In this document: piece after piece, positions 23,901 to 36,400 of the stretch | How the letters are laid out: every line of letters begins with the position of its first letter | Position numbering within the stretch: the stretch's first letter is position 1 | Assembly (NCBI RefSeq): GCF_028389875.1 | Contig: NC_084702.1 | Span: 56,616,053 to 56,680,052 of the forward strand | DNA: 64,000 nucleotides | From: Rhea pennata | Taxonomy: Eukaryota; Chordata; Aves; Rheiformes; Rheidae | Direction of reading: 5' to 3' | Notes under the pieces: model-generated | Database searches by the model: none | Told to the model about the DNA's origin: nothing | Seen by the model: the letters and a program-made list of their open reading frames with translations, nothing else | Made by a program: the position numbers and the translations under genes

Positions 23901-26900
23901 CAAACTGTAAAGCATATATGATGGAAAATTACAGGCCACGTCAATGGAGTTAATGCCTAGAGCTTGAGAGACTGACCTATGTTTGATGTGGCTTCCAAAT
24001 CAAATTATTCAAAAACGTGGCTTAATAACAGTGGAATTACAATAGTAATAAACTCCAAAATTGATGCAAACATGGTGATGGAAGAAAGAGTTGTCTCTTC
24101 CTAAAACATCACCAATGTTGCCACCAGAAGAAAGTAAAAATGACATTGAAGTGTATACACGTCCATTTCCTAATTATTGATTGAAGTTGAATAATTAGCA
24201 AAATGTCAGGAAATATAGAAGTACAAAGTATTTCCTTTTAAATGGTGACTTTAAACAAGTCATCTGGTGTCAGAATAAATTAGATCTATGAAACAAGTAG
24301 GTTCTCTGCCATACTTTACCTCTGTTCTTAACTGGTAGAATGATTAAAAAAAAAAAAAAAAAGGAAGAAAGCTCTGGTTTATAGTAGTTTATATTCTTGA
24401 AAACCTTTAGGTATTTGATGGCTGGATACTCAAAGGAGAAAAATTTCCTAGTTCCTTGGACCATCCCCTCCCAACTTCCCAAAGATACGTAGACTTTTGT
24501 GAAAGTGGCAATATTCAGAGGACCATCAGATCATCGCAGAATGTCGCAATGATCTTCTTCAGGATTCACCAGCCAGGCAATGGATTTACTGTCACTGTCA
24601 AGAAAAATGCTAATCTTTTCCGTAAGTCTGATTTTTATATTGTCAAATAGGCTTACATTTTGGGCAGAAATCAAAATGTGTTTATCTGTTTGTATTGAAT
24701 TCTCTCTCTGATACTATTCGAGCTGAAACAATTCCAATAACTCCTGTGGATCCATGTGTACCGGCATGGCTGAGGATTTGATCCAGGCTCAGTATATGTT
24801 GCAAAAAAGAAAATTAGTGAAGTGTAAGATATAACATAAGCAGGGTTTCTATTCAGGAACCAAAGATTGTCTGGTTCAAAGAAGATCTATTCCAATCTAA
24901 TATTGTCACATCCAATCATATTTAGTTAGAATGAACAGTATTCATTTACAGACTTTAATCAGAGCAATTTTTAGATCTGACTGAACAAAAAGGAAAAAAT
25001 ATTTGAAAGTGTTCAGCAGTATGAACAATATTTTGAATAGTTATGTGAAAAGTGATATTAATTACAAGGGCCTACTTGCAAGTTATTTCCCTAAGCCTCA
25101 GAGCTGTCAAGGTACAAATGATGGTAATTTTTTTTTCAAGACAAGACAGGAGAAATGGCTTAAATATGTGGTAACTATTATTCAGACCAGTATGGTTCAT
25201 CCGCCTTGCCACACACAGGCTGAAGATAACAGCATGTCTGGCCCGCTCTTACTCAGAGCTGTTCAGACACAAGCCTGGTAGTCGTGTCTCCACGTTGGTG
25301 TGGCTCTGCACCTGCAGCAGTGATTATGCTGTGCAACTGCTGGATCTGGCTTGTCTTCGTTCACCTCGGAGTGCAGGCAGAGGAAACTGCATGCCTCCAT
25401 GTCCACATGGAGACCTCCTTGGGTTGCATCACAGCTGAGTGCAGACACAGATGGTAACTTACGGTCTTACCTGAAATGCTGAACTTGAACTTTAAAATAA
25501 AATCAGCACTCACCTGCTCTAGTTTCAGTGGGATGCTTCCCTGGGTAAGGAACTACTCAGTTAAGAAAACCAGGAAAAGACTCATTTTTTTTTATTTTAG
25601 CAATGTCAGACAATAGAAAGTCAAAACAGATGTAAAAATAAATGAAAACCCTGCATCCATATTTAGCTTCCTTCAAACTGGCAGTTCCCACCCCAACCAC
25701 ATGAGTCCTTGATGCATGAATCTGAGGTGGGAGCTCTCCTATTGACAACTTCTATTTGACGTTCTGCCAGGCTTGATACTATGTTGTAAGCAATGGACGT
25801 TGTAAGCAAGGGAATTTCTAGAGAACAAATGCCATGTAAGAAATATAGAAAATGCAATATGCATATTTTTCAGCATTTGGTTATACATCTCAGTAATGAA
25901 ATTATCTGTTTTTTGTGAGTACCAAATGTACAAGACTTTTCTACATTCCAGCAATTATGATTGCACAAGTAACTCTTGTATCTTCTCCAGCTTGCAATGT
26001 CATCTCTCAGACTCCTTCTGGAAGATTTACCATGGTCATTCCTCATCAGCACAGAAACTGCAGCTTTTCTATAATTTACCCCGTGGTGATAAAAATATCT
26101 GATCTTATCCTGGGACATTTAAACGGCCTCTTTTTAAAGGTGAGTTTTTCTGTTCCATAATAAATTACTACCAAGTGCAGTTTTCCTGGGACTGGAAGAG
26201 GGAAGGAGAGGGTGAAGCAGGGGCAGCCTCTGCTGTTGGCACCGGCTGTTAAGACATGTGTGCTCGGGATCACGTGCGCAACTGCTGTGGGGTCTGATTC
26301 CCCCACGGGGATCAGAGCTGGGTCTGTCTGTATTGCTATTGTCTCTGTAGTGTCGCAGAGGCAATCAAATTATGCAAAGTACCATTAGTGCATGCAAATA
26401 TTGCTTGCCATAGCAAAGGCGAAGAATCTCATTAGAAAGAATGGAGCACTTTCCCAGAGAGTTGTCTGACGGCGTGTAAGCTAATGAACTCGGCAACAGT
26501 TCTGGACAGACACTGGTTAGACACTGAGGTACTTAAACACATTTGCATTTTCACCATATTAGGACAGATCCCCTGCTCTGTGTCCTGAGCATCCTCTGCT
26601 CCATTTTTTTTCTGGCACAAAACACAGGGGCTGGGGCTTAGCTGCAGCACCTGGGTGCTTGCTGGTAGCCAGCAGTTGGGTAGGAGAGGACAGGAGCCTT
26701 TGCTGGCACCCTGTACTTGGGAGATCTGAAAAAGCACAAATTTCAAAATGTTCTCAAGAATAGGAGCAGAATTTGGCCCTAAGACACCATGGGAAAGGTA
26801 AAGTTTGATGTTCTCCCATGTGCAAGTTGCTGTCCAGGCACAGAACTCGAGAAGGCAGCAATACAGGAGACCACTGATAGATAAAGAAAGGGAAGAGTAA

Positions 26901-29900
26901 CAGCCCTTTTGTCAGTGCAACATATAGGGATCTCTGCACATCAGTTTGTATTTTTGAGTGGATTGCATCAAAGACAAGTTTTAAAGAAGGATTTAGAGCA
27001 AAATGAAGAGCAAGCTATTTGAGTCTGTGTGATTCCCAAGCATAAGAGGCAGTGTGAGTGAAAGTACTAAGATTTTTTTGTCAGGCACTAAAGGTTAGCC
27101 CTGAGTGCTGATCAGCAGCAGGAACTGATCTTTTAAACACTGCAGAAAGGATGATAGGTTGGGAGGATGCTGGGCTTCAAACCTGGGTGTGGCAGTACTC
27201 AATACAGAGGTCTGAGATTTAGGAAGAAGTCCCTGAAAACTGGTGAGAGCCATTTCACTGCAGCGCAAGAGGGCAGGGCTGGATTTTGACTGATGAACTC
27301 CAGGGTGAAGATTCCATGGGAAACAGTTTCGTGGAGGATCTTAGGTGACAATTATTCTTGCTCATACAGTGAAGGAAAAGAAGCAGGGTGCAGACACTGA
27401 GGAAGGAGAGGGCTGTATGCAGGTGGGAAGTCGTCTGGAGTGATGGTCAGTATTGTAAGTATGTAGAGAGACTGGCTGATGGTCAGGCAGGGAATTCAGC
27501 TTATGGAACAACGTCTAAGGATAAAATCAGCCAAGTATTACATAAAGTGTGGATTTTAAACTCCAGGTGACTCAGCTGAAACCAATTAGCAGTTATACCC
27601 TTGCCTTACATACTATTTTCACAGAGACTCTGACTCTTCCCTATCAGAAAGCGAGAGACTCCCACTTTTATTAGGCAAGAAAAAGAAAGGCGAAACAAGG
27701 CAAATATAAATAAAATTTAAAGCCTTTTGTACACAAGAAGGAGCCCATCTTCTTTCCTATAAACTAACTGAAAACAGTTGTAGACCCAATTCTGCAATCA
27801 AAGCCAGATGTCCTTGCCCCTCCGGGAACTCCATCTTCCCTCTTGATGTCTGTGAACCAGAAGCAACATGACAGATCAATCATTCAGGATGGCTAGATGT
27901 GCCCAAAACGTCTCCAAAGCTGGCCTTTGTGACAGGGGCCAAATGAGCTGGCTTATTCAGCAGAGGACAAACAAGGGACTATAGCAGGAGAAGAGGTAGA
28001 GAAATCAAATGCTTAAGCAGCAGCACATGGATCACAGGCCGAAAGTGTGCAAGGTGTCTGCATGGGATGCCATTGGGAAACAGCACTAACTTTCAGATAA
28101 AAGGACTGGTGGGTCTAATATTGAGTAAACTGTTGTTATTCAAAAATACTATTTTGGTTAATTCCTACTTCATCTAAACTTTGCTACAATAGTATATTTT
28201 AGCAACACTTACTGCTTAGGGATCTAAAAGTACAGTACAGTGGAGCTTAAGTTACTGCCTGTCAGCTGAGTGTGGGCATACACTCAGTGCATGACTGTAT
28301 TAATCTGATTACATGTCTAAACCCTATGATCAGATTGCTTATCTGCACTGAAATCAATTGAATCAACACTTTACCTGCCTAGCTGTAATTTTCAGAGCCC
28401 ACTTAGGTCTTTCTTTGGAATCTCTAAAGAAAATTAACTTGCTAATGTCAAATTGAAGTATTATTACTTGGGGTAAGAACAGCCTGATTTCTTACAGGTT
28501 TGAGCACAGAGGAATTCTAATACCTGCTGTTGACCGCAATCATGTCTAGAGAATTGTTAAATTTTGAATATATATAATAAACAAATTTTAATCTTTTTCT
28601 TTTTAGAAACCATCAGCAGGCTGCACAGGAGTGGGAGATTTTGTAGAGCTGTTGGGAGGAACTGGCTTAGACCCTTCCAAAATGTTTCCACTAGCTGATC
28701 TCTGTCACTCCTTTCATGGATCTGGTGAGAACTCCTTCTCCCACTTGCATCTCTGCATGATAAAATAATTAAATTAGAGGGAGTTCTGCAGAACCCACCC
28801 AAATCTGGATTTCCTGCTAGACCTGTGAACTTCTTGTGAACTAGACTACTTCACACGTAGCCTGTGAGAACAAGAAGTATTCAGCTAGAGTGTTTGGTAC
28901 AGCAAACCCAGGAACACTTTCACTCGTCCCTGCAGTAATCAAAGCAAGGTTAAGCTATATATTTTTTTAAAACTCTTGTCATATGACAGATATCTGTCTG
29001 TCTGAGGCTCTAATAACTATGACCTCAGAAATCTGTAATAAATGAATGCAGAGCTGTTACATTTTTTGTTAAGGAGCTGCTCCTCACTTGCACAGCATTC
29101 CCAAAGCTGTTTTTTCTACTGCAGAAATAAAAACATACCACCAAAAACCTCAGAGCTTCTACTCCCTGCTTCAGACCTTGGGGGAGCTCTGAGCCTGTCT
29201 TTCACAATCACGCCAGGCTGGTGATCTCTTTCTCAGAACAGAAACAACAATTCACAATTCCACTCACCTTTAATGTAGAAGAGTAAAAAGTGTAGCAATG
29301 ATGACACAGGTAGATTTCTATAAAACATATGCATGTGTGGCTGATGGAGTATTTGACCTTGGAGTGTAAATGAGTATACGGGGGGGGGGGGGGGGGTAGC
29401 ATTTCCTCAGGGTTAGAGAGCAGGAGCATTCTCCATTGCCTTTCATGGCACCACAACCTAGTGGTGCAGGCACTGTTCAAGGCTTTAACCAGCCCTGGTT
29501 GGTTACCAGCACTGGTACTGAGCATATGCTGAGCACTGCAGTGAGATTAAAATGTGCTTTCCTGCCATGCGAGAGTGTGCTCTGGCCAGACAGGAGAGAT
29601 CACATCTTGCCAGCTCACACTCTCCAAATGACTCAGGAATTCTCCTCAAATGGGCAAGGTGCTCGGAGTTTTGCCAAATCTCTGCTCAAACAGCTCATCT
29701 AAAAGCAGTGGTTGGTGACATACTTGATTTTTTTTTCTTTTTTCTTTTTTTCCTGTATTGTGCACTGCCATTTGAGTTTGTCTTAGTAGGACTATTAAAT
29801 ACCTTTACTACCATGAGCCCCCTTACTGCCACCACACAAAACCACACATCCTTCTAATAGGAAATGTTTCCAAAGTGTTAATTTTGGATATGTTCATAGT

Positions 29901-30412
29901 AGGGTGCTATTACCTTTAACTGTCACTCAGGATTTCTAAAAACAGTATACATCTCAAGGCACAGACATCTATAGATCAGTCTTGTCTATCCATGTCTATC
30001 TTATCTATACGACAATGTGGCTTCGTGAGAAGAGTGGCATTTGTGTGAGTAAAGGTTACAACATTGGATGAACTAGCCAAGCCATTATAAAAAACACAGA
30101 AAAAGATATTTAGTCAGTGTTACCACCGTTGGCCCATTATTACTACACACAAATGCTTGCTTTGTTTTCAAGGTTGTATGTATTTGTGCCAACATTATAT
30201 GTCTTTTCCCTCTCACTCATACATACATATATCTCATTTATCTTTCCTAATTAGCCCAAATGAAGATTGGCTGTGACAATACAGTACTACGAATGGTCTC
30301 CAGTGGCAAACACGTCAATCGTGTGACATTTGAGTATTATCAACTTGATCTGCAGGAACTAGAAAACAGAAAGGAGAACAGCATTGAGGAATTCTGCTTA
30401 CCTAGTATCTGA
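20845..30412 (+). CDS. CRHBP: CRHBP, corticotropin-releasing hormone-binding protein (seven coding exons)
   Basis: The coding exons are 20845-20925, 21375-21468, 22101-22258, 24411-24621, 25991-26139, 28607-28724 and 30255-30412. They join in frame to 969 nt, that is 322 residues plus stop, the same length as the human protein. CRHBP is secreted and sequesters CRH and urocortin, so it limits signalling through CRH receptors in the stress axis. Visible hallmarks: a signal peptide (about residues 1-24, core FVLILLAAL); exactly ten cysteines in the mature protein, at 60, 81, 104, 141, 183, 205, 237, 264, 277 and 318, the positions of the five consecutive disulfides known for this family; an N-glycosylation site at Asn204 (NCS); Arg56 and Asp62, implicated in CRH binding in the human protein; and a Ser234-Ala235 bond at the known proteolytic site. 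Nothing in the frame is broken. Confidence 0.98.
21375..21468 (+). CDS. CRHBP: CRHBP exon 2
   Basis: Acceptor CTTCACCAG, donor GTGAGT. The exon encodes VRDAGEDEPFLLLSEDLKRE and continues to the Arg56 region, matching the N-terminal part of mature CRHBP. It ends one base into codon 59. Intron 2 is 632 bp and carries a 14-G run and a CA repeat. Confidence 0.96.
21705..21718. repeat. Homopolymer tract, 14 G
   Basis: An uninterrupted G run inside CRHBP intron 2; it could form a quadruplex only between strands or molecules and is a likely sequencing-error site. Confidence 0.9.
21842..21862. repeat. CA microsatellite
   Basis: An interrupted CA repeat of about ten units in CRHBP intron 2. Confidence 0.85.
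22101..22258 (+). CDS. CRHBP: CRHBP exon 3
   Basis: Acceptor TTTCTGCAG, donor GTAAGC. The exon encodes residues 59-111 with Cys60, Cys81 and Cys104; the split codon 59 restores Arg as in human. A GT-rich microsatellite begins 46 bp after the donor. Confidence 0.97.
22305..22344. repeat. GT/CA-rich microsatellite
   Basis: GTGTGTGCACACAC is followed by GTGTGTGTGTGT units, forming a short alternating purine-pyrimidine stretch with an inverted-repeat start (possible Z-DNA or cruciform). It lies 46 bp from the exon 3 donor. Confidence 0.85.
23088..23110. repeat. C run followed by CA microsatellite
   Basis: About eight C are followed by CA repeats, in CRHBP intron 3. Confidence 0.85.
24346..24362. 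repeat. Homopolymer tract, 17 A
   Basis: A run in CRHBP intron 3, about 50 bp upstream of exon 4. It lies on the upstream side of the acceptor and is not a polypyrimidine tract. Confidence 0.85.
24411..24621 (+). CDS. CRHBP: CRHBP exon 4
   Basis: Acceptor AACCTTTAG, donor GTAAGT. The exon encodes residues 112-181, with the highly conserved VFDGWILKGEKFPSS segment, Cys141 and SSQNVAMIFFR. It ends with one base of codon 182. Confidence 0.97.
24622..25990 (+). other. CRHBP: CRHBP intron 4
   Basis: An AT-rich intron of 1369 bp. I see only short open frames without recognisable domains and no clear interspersed repeat. Confidence 0.8.
25991..26139 (+). CDS. CRHBP: CRHBP exon 5
   Basis: Acceptor TCTTCTCCAG, donor GTGAGT. 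The exon encodes residues 182-231, including Cys183, the glycosylated Asn204, Cys205 and IIYPVVIKISDL. Confidence 0.97.
26140..28606 (+). other. CRHBP: CRHBP intron 5
   Basis: The largest CRHBP intron, 2467 bp. It contains two adjacent hairpin-forming inverted repeats at 28261-28336. No coding content seen. Confidence 0.8.
28261..28336. repeat. Two adjacent short inverted repeats
   Basis: CTGAGTGT (28266-28273) and ACACTCAG (28280-28287) form a perfect 8-bp stem with a 6-nt loop; GTCA (28261-28264) and TGAC (28292-28295) can extend it after an internal loop. Next, AATCTGAT (28302-28309) and ATCAGATT (28329-28336) form a second perfect 8-bp stem with a 19-nt loop. Confidence 0.6.
28607..28724 (+). 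CDS. CRHBP: CRHBP exon 6
   Basis: Acceptor CTTTTTAG, donor GTGAGA. The exon encodes residues 232-270 with the Ser234-Ala235 cleavage site, Cys237, GDFVELLGGTGLDPSKM and Cys264. Confidence 0.97.
28725..30254 (+). other. CRHBP: CRHBP intron 6
   Basis: An intron of 1530 bp with a 17-G run (29380-29396) and a T-rich stretch near 29729-29752. No gene content seen. Confidence 0.8.
29380..29396. repeat. Homopolymer tract, 17 G
   Basis: An uninterrupted G run in CRHBP intron 6; tract length is likely to be polymorphic or misread. Confidence 0.9.
30255..30412 (+). CDS. CRHBP: CRHBP exon 7 (coding part)
   Basis: Acceptor CTAATTAG. The exon encodes residues 271-322 with Cys277, the conserved VSSGKHVNRVTFEY and Cys318, and ends EEFCLPSI then TGA at 30410-30412. 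Confidence 0.97.
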
Positions 30413-30447
30413 TAAGCCAAGCAACACATTTTCACACAGCAAATGAA

Positions 30448-30453
30448 AATAAA
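30448..30453 (+). terminator. CRHBP: CRHBP poly(A) signal (AATAAA)
   Basis: A consensus AATAAA lies 36 nt after the stop codon and is followed by a TG/T-rich stretch (about 30472-30487), so cleavage near 30470 is expected. This gives a very short 3' UTR of about 60 nt. Confidence 0.75.
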
Positions 30454-33400
30454 GTTCTGCTGGATTCAAAAAATGTGCTTTTCTTTTAACCAACTGCTAT
30501 TATCAAACCTTTCTACAGTACAGGCGTATTTTTCTTTTCATACAAATCAATCATTCCCATGAGCAAGCAGGAAAAAACAACAAATATATTAATCTTTGCT
30601 ATCTCTATAATATTTTTTCTGCAGTATTTAAGCTCGTTTACTATATCCAAAATCAATAGCATGAACAGAAGACTATGTTTCCAGTGTAACTATGACTAGG
30701 GAAACAGATACAAACCCTCTGTGTATCTAATCTGAGCACATACAAAACCCACAAATAGTATAAACTTCATGCAGGAACTTTATTCTTTTGTATCAGATAC
30801 AAACAGAAAAAAATAAGATGGTGGAATACACTTCCAGTTTTGTAACCAGAAATCCAACATTAGTGTGTGTAAAAATTACTCATTTGTTTATGACTCTAAA
30901 TGTACTATTTAATGATATGTTTTTAATAAAAATTTATAGCATGAAAACTTCCTTACACAAACCCAAACATGAATAAATACATTCAAAGAGTTGGCAAATT
31001 GTTACTATGTTGTGTTTTTCTGAAGACCTCTTTTAACATTCTAGTTAAGCTTCCTAAGTCTTGTGCAGTTTTATGGAAATGATAATTTTGAACATATGTC
31101 GCTGTAAAATTGTGGACTATTAAAGTAGTATTATGGGCAGAAATTTGGTTTGCCAATCTTGCATGCACATTCACACAGCATATGTTCCAGTTTAATACTT
31201 ACTGGCACCTCTTCTGTTTAAAGTTTTTGATCAGATGTCCTGCTAACCTGTGGAGCCAAGGATATGCAGACATGGGGTTTTTTTTTTTTTTTTTTTGGTC
31301 CTTTGGATAACCAGAAGAGTTATGCTGTGCTTGGAGAGGCACAGCATATGGGAGCCTTGACGTTATAGTGTAGCTCAGAAGCATACGCACTGATCCATGT
31401 GTTTTCTGGGAGTGCTGTACGGCAAAAATAGGAGCAAACTGTTCTTCCTTTGATGTTGAGTTAGCAGTCAGCTGCAAGCCTGGCATCCTCAGAGCTGAAT
31501 TCCAGCTCCTAATCTTGTATTCAGCCACCAAAAATCAAGTGGCTTGAGGATTCAGCAGCTCTGAAGTTCATCTCCTCCAGCTGAAGTTGGGGGAAGCTCC
31601 TGAATGCTTCAGCCTCTCCTCCTGCAGCGTTCTGGGAACCCAGTTCTGATAACTGAGTTACTAGCAGAGGGATGTGGTTGGCAGCCCTGTCACAACCTGG
31701 GTGAGTGTGTCTGAGCTGCAGAGCTGGGTCTATGGGAAACACTGGAAAGTGGCTGTAGAGGGGGCCTTGGTGGCCACCCTGCAGGCCCTGAGAGGGTCAC
31801 AGACTGGCTGGAGGCTGTCCAAGAGACAGAAACATCATTGCGTGGAGCCAGGTTCCTTCCCTGCCTCTGTTTTTGAACAACAAGGAGGAAAAAAACCAAG
31901 GCTCCACAAATAATCATTTTTATGACAAAACTTTCGTCCCCCCCATATCCCACTCAGCAGGACTCTGAGGACTCCTGTCCTGCCAGGACAGCAGGACCCG
32001 GGCTCCACCGTACTCAGGCAGGGGCAGCTGGTGATATGCCCTTGCAAGAGCCAGGAGCGTTTACGGGACTGAGCAGGGTGGGAAAGAGCTCTGGCACTCC
32101 CGTATCAATCCATACCCGCATACCCGTCTCAAACTGGGGAGAGTGAGAGGTCTTTAAAAATGCTGCTTCTCAGACATTGCCTTGTTTCAATCCACGGGAT
32201 GAGTCACAAGGAGTTTGAAAAGCAACGGCAGGGTTAATGTCTAATAGCACAAGACTAGATCACTGATGAAAATGAACTCATTTTCTTGTTTAGTGCAGTT
32301 TAATAGTGGAATCTTCTACCTTTACACGGTACTTTTTTCAATCCTAACATGACTTAAATATCTCCAAAACAGCAAACTTTTATAGAAAAGATGCTTAACA
32401 TTCAGTGCCTGGAAAATTCTCCTTCCAAAGTATGTAGAAGTGGACTCTATTGCTAAGGCAACCTGCCATTATCGATGGAGGAGAATGAGAAACAATACTT
32501 TTTGTATGACAGCACCATCTATTGCTATTGCTTTGTGCGTAATACTCAAGTACGTGGTGGTTTTACTGGGACTGGTTGCCACCTCACCTATTCTTTTTAA
32601 TCAACGTAAATTTGGACAGCAGTGTCAATCATAACGCTCCACTCCGTTGGTCATCTTGAAAAACCTAAACTGCAGCTGCTGAGCCATTCTCTGGCCTGCA
32701 CTTCAAGCTCTGTGTCATGTGGAAAATCAATAGTCACTTTAATCTGTGTACCTGTATTTATGGAGGACTTAGTCATTCCAGGAGTTATAGAACTTCAGTC
32801 CCAAGAAATCAACTCATAAATGTCAGATGTCATGTCTCCCCCAGGGGTTTCATTCTGGGTAAGTGAGGAAAGAAGGACCCTTGTGAATGAAAAAGAAATG
32901 AAACCAAGCCAATAAAAACACTACAGGAAAGAAAGCAGCCAAAAGTTTGTATAGGGAATGGGGGGTGGGGGTAGAACAGAAAAAAAAAGGCAATACAAGA
33001 ACTATGTGGATAACAGGAATAAACATGAATACCTGCTGAAAGAAGCAAGAAAAGGACACGTCTCAATTAAGAAGGTTGTAGCCTAGAGGACGACGTGAGC
33101 TGGAAAGCCTGCTAAGAGTTAGAAATATCAAGATCCTAACACAGAAATGGAACAAAAGGCTTTGAAGAGGCACTGTGTGTGTGTAAATGCTGCCTTTGAG
33201 AGAAGTTATGTCCAAGATTAGACACCCTGATGTCCTGCAGTGTAAACAAAATAATCAGAACTCACTAAATTCACAAACCCCAGGAGAAGATACAGGTGCA
33301 TGGTTCAGTGCTGACTCTGATGTCAAAGAACAAAGAATTTCATCTTTTTGATTTGGCATCACTGCTGCCTCCCTTGCTCTGCAGGAGCTACTGCACCAGC

Positions 33401-36400
33401 ACAGGAGCATTGTGCTGGATTTAGGTGGAAAACCACCAAACTTGAACTGACACCTCAACTAGTACTTGAGCAATGACTGAAAAACCCTTCAGCGTCACAA
33501 AAACCGCAAAGACACCTATGGTTAAAAATTGTGAATTACAGGGATGGGGAAAAAAATCAGCAGTTCTGAATGGAAACTCAGCTTTGGAAGAGAGAGGAAT
33601 ACAAAAAATGAATCAAATCCTACATTTGCATAGTAACATAAAATTCAGGGTGGCTGTTCAGAAAGAATAATGTAGTGAATTGCCCAGAGGGTGGCTGAAT
33701 TTACTGCCTTACTTAAGATTTAATGGTTGAAAATCTTCTAAAGACCAAGCAATAAATCTTCAACTTAAATGTTATTTCCATCTTTACTAGGTATTAAATG
33801 AAATAAATTAATAACAATTGCTGAGATTTATAAAAGAGTGGTAATTCTCTGTTGTTAAAATTACTCAGAAGACGGAAATACTGTGGAGGTACAGTAGGAA
33901 AAAAGCTGGACCACCTGCTCCTACAGAAGTGCCCGTGGGCATCTGAAAGAATCAGTTGGCTGAAATAACCTTTGTCAAGAGTTTTCTGCCAGAGGGAAGG
34001 GGAACATCATTGTTATGGGACTCACCAACATGTGCCAAGAGCACTGTAAAAGAGGTCTTGATTTAGACTTGTTCAAGCTCTTTGAGATCTTTAACAGTAA
34101 AAGAGAGCTGCTCGGGAATTAGGGATTATTTTAAACCAATAGATGTGCAGTAATGATGCTTTTTAAAAATCAGAGTTGCCACCTTTGGGGGAAAAACTCA
34201 ATAGAGCAATTGGGACTCAGACAGACTAGAGACAGTGAGACATTTCAATGGTTTCTTGCTTTGTGGAGTGGCTTTCTGACCCCCACATTCAGATCTTTGT
34301 TCTTCAGGCAGAAGGACAAAAGTTCACAGATTTGCTGGCAGCCACATGCAACTCCCCATAATAATACACAATAATTTTTAAAAGTTAGAATTGTCCTGCT
34401 AAATTAACATTGATTTTTTATCTTTTATGACTGACAATGAAAATAAGCACTTGGAACAAAGACAAGTGCAGTCCTTCTGAATGGCAATCTAAATTACTTT
34501 TAAAACGTCTTCTATTTCTAACTGCTCTTCTAACACCAATTCTGTGAAATTATTCCCTTTTTTTCACTTGGAGGAAGGCTGATTGCATGGCACTTCGATC
34601 AGTAATTCAGAAGGACTCTCCCAAAGGCTCAACAGTGAAGAAGTATATGTGGCTGCAATTATGTAACAGGGGGCCGATCTCATTTTTAAGCACTAAAAGA
34701 AATTTCTCTTTTCTCCATGAAACACACACTTCTTAGGACCTCAAAGCTGTACTTACTCAGTTCTAAACACAAGCTAAATTATACTTCAAGGAAGTGATTC
34801 ATTATAGTCATTTTTATTCAGAGCCTCATTACTTCTGGTATCTGAGTAACTTTCTTGTTGATAAATTGACACAGTTTTCACTTTTTCCCTCAACTTTGCT
34901 TCTTATCTTTAAAGATCAGCAACAACTAATCATAGCAACTATAGATTTTGTACGCACATCATTTCCTATTAAAGGAAATGCAGTGTATTACACGTGAGTC
35001 ACTACAAAATGAAAAGTTTTCATTATCTGTTCTTATGAATAAAATTGATATTCATGGTACCGTGCTGCTGCAAATTACCATCAAACCATCAATTATAGTG
35101 TTGACTAATAGTTTTTTTATAACTTTGCCCCTCAACAGAAAAGCAAGCGGTTTTGTAACCAAAACTTGTCTTTTTTCTATAAGCTGGCACTCAGTGCTCC
35201 TCACTGGCGCTCACACAGCTTTTTGAAGGACCCAAGCGTGTCCTTCGTGCTGAGCGTGCAGTACCTGCTTTATGCTGGACCCGTTGCTCAGGGTTGTCCC
35301 TCTGCGGGACCAGCACAGCCCCGGCCAGGGCTCGGAGTTTCTGCAGCACCAGCTCCTTGCAGGAGCTCCAACCTCCTGAGCTCCGACGGGGATCGCTTCT
35401 GCCCTCTGTCACCCACCCGTCTGGGGAGTCCCAACCTCTGACGCAGGCCAGCTGGGGCTCCAGCTCCCCTCCTCTGCTCCTGCTGCTGGGGGACCTGTGC
35501 CTGGGGGAGGTGTCCTTGGGCCTTGGCTGCACTTGTGCATCCGTCCATGTTCCTAGCCCTTAGAAGCAGGTAAGGGCTGTTTTGTCATCCAGGCTGAACT
35601 CCTGGACCCACTGGCCACCACACATACCTTGGACATCCCTGGCTATGTGTGGGTACTGACAAATATATACATAAAACTTACTGTGTAAAGTTCAGTTACT
35701 CAAATAACCTAAGGAATTTCTCAGACCTCAAGGCAACAAAAAGGGGCTTGAATGAGTATTTATCACACAATAAAAGTAAAAATTACAGAATCATCACAGT
35801 GACAGGTAATAAAAGATCATAATACTTTGTCTGAAGAACAATTATCCTGTCTTTGGAAAGCTCAGCTTTAACCAAGTGACAGATACCAGCAAATACCTCC
35901 AGCGCACTAGGGCTGGCTGAACGCAAACACAAAAGCTGGGCAATGACGACGCCTTTTGACATCTCATTCAGATGTCAGTGCCTTGGCTAAACTGATAGGC
36001 ACTAGCAGAGGGTCTCAGTCGCGTCCTCGTCACCTCCCCTGCTCCCAACCGTGTTTTTCCAGCAATGGGGAGTCACATGAGGGGCATGAGACGGGCAGCA
36101 GCCGCCTCCGCTGCGAGGCATGGGGTCACCAGCAGCCCAGCCAGGTACCTCTAGGGAACAGAAATACCCAGAGGTGAATTTTGCAGACCATGAAAGCCCT
36201 TCAGTATAGGGCTGAGGGACTCGGGAAGACAATGAAAACCTAATGTTTATGAGAAGGTTTCACAAGCTTTTAATTTAGGAAAAGATACACTTCTCACAAG
36301 TTCTGTGGGCCGAAGAACTACCCCTAGCAAATATTAGCAGTTCCAAAGCTTTTTGCTGTGCCTTCTCTGAGGATGCTACGTGATAGCATAAAAGGAGTGA

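Larger units (their letters stand above)
22259..24410 (+). other. CRHBP: CRHBP intron 3
   Basis: An intron of 2152 bp. It holds a GT-rich microsatellite (22305-22344), a C then CA tract (about 23088-23110) and a run of 17 A (24346-24362). Short open frames here have no recognisable domain. Confidence 0.85.

Noticed and set aside
28261-28336. A microRNA precursor
   Set aside because: The stems are only 8 bp each and do not form one long hairpin.
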